Source: Cellulomonas timonensis (GTDB taxonomy: Bacteria > Actinomycetota > Actinomycetes > Actinomycetales > Cellulomonadaceae). From it: DNA of 64,000 nucleotides. The stretch is taken from the NCBI RefSeq assembly GCF_900046455.1, contig NZ_FCOT01000009.1, positions 266,059-330,058 on the forward strand, read 5' to 3'. The notes under the pieces were generated by a model. The model was not told the DNA's origin, ran no database searches, and worked only from the letters and a program-made list of their open reading frames with translations. This document shows positions 1 through 10,200 of the stretch, in pieces. Position 1 is the stretch's first letter. Each line of letters begins with the position of its first letter. A program made the translations under genes and the position numbers.

Positions 1-1239
1 GCCTCGGGCGCCACCGCCGACGAGTGCGTCGAGCTGATCGACATCGGCGGCCCGTCGATGGTGCGCGCCGCCGCGAAGAACCACCCGAGCGTGGCAGCGG
101 TCATCGACCCCGCCCGCTACCCCGAGGTCGCGGCCAACGCCGCCGCGGGCTTCACGCTGGCCGAGCGCCGGCGCCTCGCGGCTGACGCGTTCGCGCACAC
201 CGCCGCCTACGACGTCGCCGTGGCGCAGTGGTTCGCGCAGCAGTACGCGCCGGACGCGCAGGCGCAGGAGTCCGGCTTCCCGGCCTTCGCCGGCTCCGCC
301 TACGACCGGGGCCGCGTGCTCCGCTACGGCGAGAACCCGCACCAGGGCGCCGCGCTGTACCTGGACGCGCAGGGCGCCGCAGGGCGCGGCCTCGCGGGCG
401 CCGTGCAGCTCCACGGCAAGGAGATGAGCTACAACAACTACGTCGACGCCGACGCGGCGTGGCGGGCCGCGCACGACCAGGACGCCCCGGCCGTGGCGAT
501 CATCAAGCACGCCAACCCGTGCGGCATCGCCACCGGCGAGGACATCGCCCAGGCGCACGCCCGCGCGCACGCCTGCGACCCGGTGTCGGCCTTCGGCGGC
601 GTGATCGCCGCGAACCGCCCGATCACCGCCGCGGCGGCCGAGCAGATCGCGCCGGTGTTCACCGAGGTCGTCGTCGCTCCGGACTTCGAGCCCGAGGCCG
701 TCGAGGTCCTCACCCGCAAGAAGAACATCCGGCTGCTCAAGGTCGTGCCCGCCGACGGCGGCCAGTTCGAGCTGCGGCCCATCAGCGGCGGCGCGCTCGC
801 CCAGCAGACCGACGTCATCGACGCGCCCGGGGACGACGCGGCCGCCTGGACGCTCGCCGCGGGGGAGCCCGCCGACCAGGCCACCCTCGACGACCTGGCC
901 TTCGCCTGGCGGGCCGTGCGCGCCGTGAAGTCCAACGCGATCCTGCTCGCCTCCGACGGCGCCTCGGTGGGCATCGGCATGGGCCAGGTCAACCGGGTCG
1001 ACTCGTGCCGCCTCGCGGTGGAGCGGGCGAACACCGGCGACGTGGACCGGGCGCGGGGCTCCGTCGCCGCGTCGGACGCGTTCTTCCCGTTCGCCGACGG
1101 CCTGCAGGTGCTGCTCGACGCGGGCGTGCGCGCCGTGGTCCAGCCCGGCGGCTCGGTGCGGGATGACGAGGTGATCGCGGCCGCGCAGGCCGCCGGGGTC
1201 ACGCTCTACCTCACGGGCACGCGGCACTTCGCCCACTGA
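1..1239 (+). CDS. purH: Bifunctional AICAR transformylase / IMP cyclohydrolase, 5'-truncated by the window edge
   Basis: PurH catalyses the last two steps of de novo purine synthesis: formylation of AICAR by 10-formyl-THF, then cyclisation to IMP, in the cytoplasm. The frame is open from base 1 and begins inside the N-terminal cyclohydrolase domain at the family motif [16 protein letters not shown]. The first ATG at 58 is internal and not the true start, because conserved sequence precedes it. The transformylase domain is complete: YGENPHQ, then the catalytic Lys-His in [11 protein letters not shown], the SAFGG motif, KSNAI, and the C-terminal [12 protein letters not shown] and TGTRHF. The gene stops at 1239 with no conspicuous terminator before the convergent reductase gene, which ends at 1246. 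It fits functionally with glyA, folD and purU further on, which supply or consume one-carbon folates. Confidence 0.96.
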   Translation, partial: ASGATADECVELIDIGGPSMVRAAAKNHPSVAAVIDPARYPEVAANAAAGFTLAERRRLAADAFAHTAAYDVAVAQWFAQQYAPDAQAQESGFPAFAGSAYDRGRVLRYGENPHQGAALYLDAQGAAGRGLAGAVQLHGKEMSYNNYVDADAAWRAAHDQDAPAVAIIKHANPCGIATGEDIAQAHARAHACDPVSAFGGVIAANRPITAAAAEQIAPVFTEVVVAPDFEPEAVEVLTRKKNIRLLKVVPADGGQFELRPISGGALAQQTDVIDAPGDDAAAWTLAAGEPADQATLDDLAFAWRAVRAVKSNAILLASDGASVGIGMGQVNRVDSCRLAVERANTGDVDRARGSVAASDAFFPFADGLQVLLDAGVRAVVQPGGSVRDDEVIAAAQAAGVTLYLTGTRHFAH

Positions 1240-1245
1240 GCAGGC

Positions 1246-2499
1246 TCACGCAGCGCTCCGCAGCGGGATCGCCGGGTCGGCGGCCTGGGCGCGGTCGACG
1301 CGCGGCAGGCCCGCGCCGGTGAACAGCCGGCGCGCGGCGCCCACATCGCGGGGGCGGTCGACGCTCAGCACCGCCGTCAGCTCGGAGGAGCCACGCCGGA
1401 ACCACAGCACCGTCCAGCCGGTGGCTCCGTCCGATCCGGCGGGGTCACCGCGCAGCACCAGGTCGTCGTCATGGCCGCGCTGCCCGTACATGGCCAGCTC
1501 ATGGCCGAACTGGGTGGAGAAGACGTAGGGCGCGTGATCCTCAGGGGTCGCGCCGGGGTCGAGCAGGCCGCGCACCGCGACCTCGGGCCCCCGCAGGGCG
1601 CCATCCCAGTGGCCGCCGGGCACCAGGCCGTGCCGGGCCGACCGTCTGCGCGCCACGTCGCCCACCGCCCGCACATGCCGTGGGCCGCCCTCGGGGGCGA
1701 AGGCCGCGTCGACGAGGAGCGCGCGGTCCGGCTCAAGCGGCAGAGCGTCCGCGAGCCAGCCGGTGGAGGGCCGTGCGCCCACCGCCGCGAGCACCGCATC
1801 CGCCGGGAGGGTCCTGCCGTCCGCCAGGTCCACCCCGTCCGTGCGCACCCGGGCGACCTGCACGCCCGTGTGCAGCTCCACGCCGTGCTCGGCGTACCAG
1901 GGGGCCGTCGCGGCGCCCACCGCTGCGCCGAGCGGGCCGGCCAACGGCGCGGGCAGCGCCTCGACGACCTGCACGTGCACCCCGGCGGCGGCCGCCACCC
2001 CGGCGACCTCCGCGCCGATCCACCCGGCGCCGACCACCACGAGCCGGGCGCCCGGGCGCAGCAGGGAGCGCAGCCGGTCGGCGTCGGGCGCCGCGTGCAG
2101 GGTGACCGCGTCGTCCCAACCGCGCGGCCGCACCGGATGCGAGCCCGACGCCGCGACGAGCGCGTCAGCGGAGACCGAGCCGTCGTCGGTGAGCACCTCC
2201 ACGTCACGCGCGCCCACCCGCAGGCCGACGGCGTTGACGCCGAGCCGCACCTCGTCCGCGAGGGCGAGGGCGTCGACGCCCAGCTCGTCGGCCAGCCAGG
2301 TGGGCGCCGGGCGGTCGAGCAGGTGCTTGGACAGTGGGGGCCGGTCGTAGGGGGCCAGCAGCTCGGCGCCGATCAGCGTCACCCGGCCGTCGAAACCCTG
2401 CGCGCGCAGCGCCGTGAGGGTCTGCGCCCCGGCCAGTCCGCCGCCGACGACGACGACGGATCGGGGCGGCGAGACCGGATCACGCGGTGAGGACAGCAC
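1246..2499 (-). CDS. FAD/NAD(P)-dependent oxidoreductase (ferredoxin-reductase-like)
   Basis: The 417-residue product is a two-dinucleotide-domain flavoprotein. It has an N-terminal FAD motif VVVVGGGLAGAQ near residues 15-26, then the ferredoxin-reductase hallmark APYDRPPLSK. A second glycine-rich NAD(P) motif VVVGAGWIGAEVA lies mid-protein, followed by the FAD motif RAVGDVA and a C-terminal reductase domain (GHWDGALRGPEVA, FSTQFGHELAMYG). Such proteins pass electrons from NAD(P)H to a ferredoxin or Rieske partner, but no partner is encoded nearby, so the substrate is unassigned. The start is taken as GTG at 2499, giving a short leader before the FAD motif; no convincing Shine-Dalgarno sits close by. 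It runs convergently with purH, 6 bp apart. Confidence 0.85.
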   Translation of the reverse strand: MLSSPRDPVSPPRSVVVVGGGLAGAQTLTALRAQGFDGRVTLIGAELLAPYDRPPLSKHLLDRPAPTWLADELGVDALALADEVRLGVNAVGLRVGARDVEVLTDDGSVSADALVAASGSHPVRPRGWDDAVTLHAAPDADRLRSLLRPGARLVVVGAGWIGAEVAGVAAAAGVHVQVVEALPAPLAGPLGAAVGAATAPWYAEHGVELHTGVQVARVRTDGVDLADGRTLPADAVLAAVGARPSTGWLADALPLEPDRALLVDAAFAPEGGPRHVRAVGDVARRRSARHGLVPGGHWDGALRGPEVAVRGLLDPGATPEDHAPYVFSTQFGHELAMYGQRGHDDDLVLRGDPAGSDGATGWTVLWFRRGSSELTAVLSVDRPRDVGAARRLFTGAGLPRVDRAQAADPAIPLRSAA

Positions 2500-2621
2500 G
2501 CCCGCAACGGTAGTCTCCCGGGAGGGAGGCAGAGCGAAGTGAGTGGTCGAGAGAACGCCCCAGCCCCAACGCCCGAGCCCGGGCGGCAGGGCGGGTCGAC
2601 CCGTGCGCGGGGGGCCTCGCA

Positions 2622-3005
2622 GTGGCCGCCGCTGCGACCAGCGTCGTCGCCGAGCCCGTCGTCGCCGACTCCGCCAGGGTGGTCGCGCCCCCGGTCCCGC
2701 CGGAGGAGAAGCCCCTCGACCCCCGCCAGATCGCGCGCGCCTCGCTCGCGGCCGGGCGCAACGCCTCGCTGTGGTGGGTCTCCGCGGGCGTCGTCACGGC
2801 CACCGGGATCGCGCTGCTCGCGGGGATGTCGTGGGGCGCGCTGTTCCTCGCGGTCATGCTCGTCGCGGGCGCCGTCGCGCGCGCCGTGGCGTCAGGCGAC
2901 CATCCGGCCGCGCTCGCGGTGCGGTCCCGGCCGGTCGACGTGGCAGTGCTGCTCGGCTTCGCGTTCGTGGTCGGGGTGCTCTCCCAGATCGTCCCCGCGG
3001 GCTGA
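2622..3005 (+). CDS. DUF3017 family small membrane protein
   Basis: This 127-residue protein has a Pro/Ala-rich cytoplasmic leader (about 45 residues). Three hydrophobic segments follow: WWVSAGVVTATGIALLAG, WGALFLAVMLVAGAVARAVA, and VDVAVLLGFAFVVGVLSQIVPAG. The AVRSRPVDV motif before the last segment is typical of DUF3017 proteins, commonly found near purH, folD or mdh in actinobacteria. Its function is unknown. I chose GTG 2622, which has a G-rich stretch about 7 nt upstream. A better-looking ribosome site (GGGAGGGAGG, 2518-2527) precedes a GTG at 2539, but that codon is in another frame, so joining it to this gene would need a frameshift. Confidence 0.7.
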   Translation: MAAAATSVVAEPVVADSARVVAPPVPPEEKPLDPRQIARASLAAGRNASLWWVSAGVVTATGIALLAGMSWGALFLAVMLVAGAVARAVASGDHPAALAVRSRPVDVAVLLGFAFVVGVLSQIVPAG

Positions 3006-3011
3006 TCGGGC

Positions 3012-4130
3012 TCAGACGGGCTGATCAGGCCGGGGCGGCTCGGGGCGGTCGCCGCCGGTTGACCCGGTCGCGCCGCCAGCAGCGCCGCCGGCAGTGCCGC
3101 CAGCAGTGCCGCCGGCCGTGCTCGTGCTGGTCCCCGAGCCGGCCCCCGTCGTCGTGCTCGTCTCCTCGGTGGTCCTGACATCGTCGTCGACCTCGGGCTG
3201 GAGGCCCTCGAAGGACGGCTCGGGCGCGAACGCCCGGTAGACGATCGCGGCGATCGCGGCCCCGACGAGCGGCGCCACCCAGAACACCCAGAGCTGCCCG
3301 AAGGCCCAGCCCTCGGAGAAGATCGCCGCCGCGGTGGAGCGCGCGGGGTTGACCGAGCCGTTGGTGATGGGGATGGCGACGAGCAGCATCACGGCGTAGG
3401 CCAGCCCGATGGAGAACGGCGCCAGCAGGGTGCTCGACCGCCTGTCGGTGGAGCCGAGGGCCACCCCCACGAAGACGGCCGTGACCACGCACTCGATGAG
3501 CAGCGCGCCCCACAGGCCGAAGCCCTCGCCGGCGGCGCCGGAGACCGCCGCGATGGGCGAGTGCTCGCCGAACCCGTTGGCGACCGTCGCGAAGAAGGTC
3601 TTCTCGGCGCCGTCGAGGGCCGGGAAGCTGGCGATCGCGACGAAGAGCACGGCGGCCGCGAAGGCGCTGCCCACGAGCTGGGCGATCCAGTAGGGGACGG
3701 CATCGCGCCACGGGATGCGCTGGGTGATCGCGGCGCCGAGCGTCAGGGCCGGGTTGAAGTGCGCGCCGGAGACGTGGCCGACGGCGACGGCCGCCGCGAG
3801 GTAGCCGAGTCCGAACGCGAGGCCGACGGCGAGCGGCCCGCCGCCGAGCCCGGTGAATCCGGCGTACAGGGCGACGCCCAGGCCGGCGAGCACCACGACG
3901 AAGCTGCCGAATGCCTCCGCACCGAGTTTGGCGATCAGCGCGGGCCCCAGCGTGCCCTTCCCGGGCGGGAGCCGGTAGGCGACGGACTCCCGGACGGAGC
4001 CTGGCCCGGACCTGGCCCCGCGTCGCCGAGCCTCTTCCTGGCGTGATCGGGCGGCGGCGTCGGCCGTGGCGTCCGAGGCCGGGCGGCCTGCTGTGCCGGG
4101 TGTCCCTGCGGTGTCCTTCGGCTCAGACAT
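3012..4130 (-). CDS. Aquaporin / MIP-family channel with long N- and C-terminal tails
   Basis: This membrane channel protein (372 residues) carries both NPA boxes of the MIP fold, HFNPALTLG and SVNPARSTAAA. Six membrane spans with the GxxxG-rich helices of AqpZ/GlpF lie between them, so water or small-solute passage is expected. Two features are unusual: a roughly 55-residue charged N-terminal extension, and a C-terminal tail of about 80 residues rich in Asp, Glu, Thr and Ser that ends in repeated TAGG units. The start is taken at ATG 4130. An in-frame ATG at 4145 adds five residues and cannot be excluded. The frame stays open further upstream opposite icd, but that part has no channel homology. 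It is transcribed divergently from icd. Confidence 0.9.
   Translation of the reverse strand: MSEPKDTAGTPGTAGRPASDATADAAARSRQEEARRRGARSGPGSVRESVAYRLPPGKGTLGPALIAKLGAEAFGSFVVVLAGLGVALYAGFTGLGGGPLAVGLAFGLGYLAAAVAVGHVSGAHFNPALTLGAAITQRIPWRDAVPYWIAQLVGSAFAAAVLFVAIASFPALDGAEKTFFATVANGFGEHSPIAAVSGAAGEGFGLWGALLIECVVTAVFVGVALGSTDRRSSTLLAPFSIGLAYAVMLLVAIPITNGSVNPARSTAAAIFSEGWAFGQLWVFWVAPLVGAAIAAIVYRAFAPEPSFEGLQPEVDDDVRTTEETSTTTGAGSGTSTSTAGGTAGGTAGGAAGGATGSTGGDRPEPPRPDQPV
3069..3121. repeat. GC-rich minisatellite in the aquaporin C-terminal tail
   Basis: Short imperfect tandem units (GCCGCCAGCAGT-like) encode the repeated Thr-Ala-Gly-Gly / Ala-Ala-Gly-Gly track near the C-terminus of the channel. It is prone to slippage and likely variable between strains. 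Confidence 0.6.
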
Positions 4131-4269
4131 GGAGATTCCCGTCATGGAGTCGCGGCTCGCGGTCGGGGCGGCACGGCGCGCCGCCCCCATCCGCCGGTCG
4201 CGGAGCGGCTGAGACTCCCAGCATGCTGACCTGCTCTCAGAACCGCACCCGGAGCACGCGCCACAAGTC

Positions 4270-4290
4270 TCTTGATGTCGAGTAATCTGG
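4270..4290 (+). promoter_or_regulatory. Candidate icd promoter/operator
   Basis: In the 235-bp divergent gap between aquaporin and icd, an imperfect dyad CTTGATGTCGAG (4271-4282) directly abuts a TAATCT box (4283-4288) that fits an actinobacterial -10 element. The dyad overlaps the expected spacer, so it reads as a regulator site rather than a -35. The rest of the gap holds no gene. Confidence 0.4.
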
Positions 4291-4365
4291 GCGGCGGACC
4301 CCGTCGGACTCGTGGCCAGGACCCTTCGGCCACGAGCACTCACGAGAGCACAGGAGAGCCAACGC

Positions 4366-6713
<2,348 letters not shown>

Positions 6714-6761
6714 GCGGCCTCATCTGAGCGCGCCGATCTGCGTCATGCTGGGCTCGGACAT

Positions 6762-6792
6762 GGCCCGCCTCACCCTCGGGGTGGGGCGGGCC
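6762..6792 (+). terminator. Hairpin after mdh
   Basis: GGCCCGCC (6762-6769) pairs perfectly with GGCGGGCC (6785-6792), and the inner ACCC/GGGT pairs around a TCG loop. It sits 48 bp past the mdh stop and just ahead of the next gene's ribosome site. Confidence 0.7.
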
Positions 6793-6812
6793 GCTCGGAT
6801 GGGGAGGCCGGT

Positions 6813-7091
6813 GTGCGCGTCGGGATCAGGGTGAAGCCGGGGGCGTCCCGCACCCGTGTCGGCGGGCTGCACGCAGACCGCCTGGTGGTGGCCGTGCAGG
6901 CGCGCGCGGTGGAGGGCGCGGCGACGGAGGCCGCCCTCGCGGCGGTGGCCGAGGCGTGCGGGGTGCGCCGCCGGGCGGTGTCATTGGTGGCGGGCGCGAC
7001 GAGCCGCGACAAGGTCGTCGAGGTCGACGTGCCGGAGTCGGAGGAGTCGGCGCTGCGGGCCCGGCTCGACGTGTTGCGGGAGGGCGCCTGA
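6813..7091 (+). CDS. DUF167 (YggU-like) family protein
   Basis: A 92-residue small soluble protein with the DUF167 signature: IRVKPGASRTRVGG at the N-terminus, AVQARAVEGAATEAALAAVA in the middle, and SLVAGATSRDKVVEV at the C-terminal half. The family is widespread and has known structures but no settled function. The GTG start has a GGGGAGG site at 6801-6807. The preceding mdh hairpin suggests its own or read-through transcription. It ends just before the promoter region of the amylopullulanase. Confidence 0.85.
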   Translation: MRVGIRVKPGASRTRVGGLHADRLVVAVQARAVEGAATEAALAAVAEACGVRRRAVSLVAGATSRDKVVEVDVPESEESALRARLDVLREGA

Positions 7092-7097
7092 GGACTG

Positions 7098-7160
7098 CTG
7101 AAACCGACAGATCGTCCTATTGCTGAAAATTACGGCAATCTGTACGGTCGGTTTCACGTA
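7098..7160 (+). promoter_or_regulatory. Promoter and nested operators of the amylopullulanase
   Basis: A comparatively AT-rich stretch carries TTGCTG (7120-7125), a 17-bp spacer and TACGGT (7143-7148) as candidate -35 and -10 boxes. Two nested dyads surround it: ATTGC (7119-7123) with GCAAT (7135-7139), and GAAACCGAC (7100-7108) with GTCGGTTTC (7147-7155). The inner dyad lies between the boxes, as expected for a LacI-family sugar repressor. The regulator is not encoded here. Confidence 0.5.
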
Positions 7161-7200
7161 TCCCTTCCGCACAGAGTCGTGCGGCGACGAAGGAGTCGAC

Positions 7201-10200
7201 ATGGCCAGGGACCACCGCACGCGCACGTCAGCCAGCCTCCTCACCGTCCTCGCCGTCGCGCTGCTGGGCGCAGTGCCCGCCTCCACAGGAAGCGCCGTCG
7301 AGGCGCGCTCCTTCACGGTGGTCGGCTCCTTCCAGGACGAGCTCGGCTGCGCCGCCGACTGGCAGCCCGACTGCGCCGCGACCGTGCTGGCGCCCACCGA
7401 CGTCGCCGGGGTGCACAGCGCCGAGCTCACCGTCCCCGCCGGCAGCCATGAGTACAAGGTGGCCGTGAACGGCTCCTGGGACGAGGCGTACGGGCGCGAA
7501 GGTGGCGCCGAGAACGTGCCGCTCGTGCTGGCCGGGCCCGCGACGCTGCGGTTCGCCTTCGACGACTCCACGCACCGCATCGCGCTCGAGCCCGTCACGC
7601 TGACCGGCGGCCCCACCGCCGGCGACGATCAGATCGTCGCGGCGCCCGCCCGGGACAGCGGCGCCGGCGAGAGCTTCTACTTCGTGATGACCGACCGGTT
7701 CGCCAATGGCGACACCGCCAACGACACCGGCGGACTCACCGGCGACCGGCTGACGACGGGCCTGGACCCCACCGACAAGAGCTTCTACCACGGCGGCGAC
7801 CTCGCGGGCCTACGCGGGCAGCTCGACTACATCGAAGGGCTCGGGACCACTGCCATCTGGCTCACGCCGTCCTTCGTCAACCGCCCGGTGCAGGGAACCG
7901 GCGCCAGCATCTCGGCCGGGTACCACGGGTACTGGATCACCGACTTCACGCAGATCGACCCGCACCTGGGCACGAACGCCGAGCTCGAGGCGCTCATCGC
8001 CGACGCGCACGCCCGCGACATCAAGGTCTACTTCGACATCATCACCAACCACACCGCGGACGTCATCGACTACGCCGAGAAGACGTACACGTATGTGGAC
8101 CAGGCCACCCGGCCCTACACCGACGCGTCAGGGGTCCCGTTCGACCCCGCCGACCACGCCGACGGCGGGCCGTTCCCGGCACTCGACGCCCAGACCTCCT
8201 TCGCGTACACCCCGGTGATCGCCCCCGAGGACGCCGACCTCAAGGTCCCCGCCTGGCTGAACGACCCCACGCTCTACCACAACCGCGGCGACTCGACGTG
8301 GACGGGGGAGTCCGTCACCCACGGCGACTTCTCCGGGCTCGACGACCTCATGACCGAGCACCCGACGGTGGTCGACGGGTTCGTGGACGTCTATGACGAG
8401 TGGATCGACCTGGGCATCGACGGCTTCCGCATCGACACCGCCAAGCACGTCAACCGCGAGTTCTGGGAGCAGTGGACCACCCACGTCCTGGACTACGCGC
8501 ATGCGCACGGCAAGCCGGACTTCTTCATGTTCGGCGAGGTGTACGACGCGGACGCGGCACTGCTGTCGCCGTACGTGCGCGAGACCGACATGAACGCGGT
8601 GCTCGACTTCGCGTTCCAGGCCGGCGCGTCGAGCTATGCGCGCGGCTTCTCGGCGACGGGCCTGCGGGCGCTGTTCGCGAGCGACGACAGGTACACCACC
8701 GCCGACACCAGCGCGGCGGCGCTGCCCACGTTCCTGGGCAACCACGACATGGGCCGGATCGGGCACATGGTCAAGGACTCCGGGGACGCGCTGCGCCGCT
8801 CCGAGCTGGCGCACTCGCTGATGTACCTCACGCGCGGGCAGCCGGTCGTGTACTACGGCGACGAGCAGGGCTTCGTCGGCGACGGGGACCTGGGCGGCAC
8901 GGACAAGGACGCGCGGCAGTCGATGTTCGCCAGCCAGGTGCCGGAGTTCACCCAGCAGCGCCTGCTCACGGGCGAGGTCGCGGGATCGGTGGACCGCTTC
9001 GACGCCGACGCGCCGCTGTACACGCATATCGCCGAGCTCGCCGGACTCCGCCAGGGCTCCGACGCGTTGGCCGACGGCGCGCAGGTGGAGCGGCTGGTGG
9101 GCGGCGCCGACGGCTCGGTGTACGCGTTCTCCCGGGTGGACCGGACGGAGAAGGTCGAGCATCTGGTCGCCCTCAACAACTCCGCCACCGCGCAGACGGT
9201 GACCCTCACGACGCTGACCCCGGGCGCTGCCTACGAGGCGCTGCTCGGCGTGGACGACGGCGCCGCGGCCACCGCCACGGCCGACGGCGACGGCGCGCTC
9301 ACGCTGACCGTCCCGCCGCTGGCCGCCGTGCTGCTGCGCGCCGACCGCACGGTGGGCGTGCTCGACGGGGGCGCGGGCCTGAGCGTGACCGCCCCGGCGC
9401 CCGGCGCCGCGTTGCGCGGGCAGGTCCCCGTGGCCGCAGACATCGACGACGACACCTGGGCGGAGACGTCCTTCGCGTACCGGGTGGTCGGCCACAGCGG
9501 ATGGGAGAAGCTCGGCACGGCCGAGACGACCCAGCCGCGCGTCTTCCACGACGTGTCGGCGCTGCCGGAGGGCGCGCTGCTCGAGTACCGGGCCGTGTCC
9601 ACGGACGCCGCCGGGAACCGGGTCGCCGCGTCTGCCTACGCGAGCGTGGGGGTGGCGGTCGACGGCGGCGCCGGCCCGGGCCCCGACCCCGAGGACCAGC
9701 TGGTCACCGTTCCCGGCAGCCACAACGCGGCGATGGGCTGCGCGGGCGACTGGCAGCCCGCCTGTGAGCAGGCACAGCTCGCCAAGCGGGCGGATGGCGT
9801 CTACGCGGGGACGTTCACGGTGGCGCCGGGATCCTATGAGTACAAGGTGGCCATCGGCGGATCGTGGGACGTCAACTACGGGGCGGGCGGAGTGCGGGGT
9901 GGCGCCAACGTCGCGTACACGGTGACGGGGAGCGCGCCGCAGCAGGTCACCTTCGTGTACGACCCGGTGACGCACTGGTTCACGTCCACCGCGCAGGGCC
10001 CGCTGCTCACCCTCCCCGGGAGCCACCAGAGCGAGGCGGGATGCGCGGCGGACTGGTCGCCGGACTGCCTGGCCACCTGGCTGCAGGACCCGGACGGCGA
10101 CGGCGCGTACACGTTCACCACTGCCGTGCTCCCGGCCGGCGTCTACGAGGCCAAGGTCGCCCACAACCTCTCCTGGGCAGAGAATTACGGGGCAGGCGGT

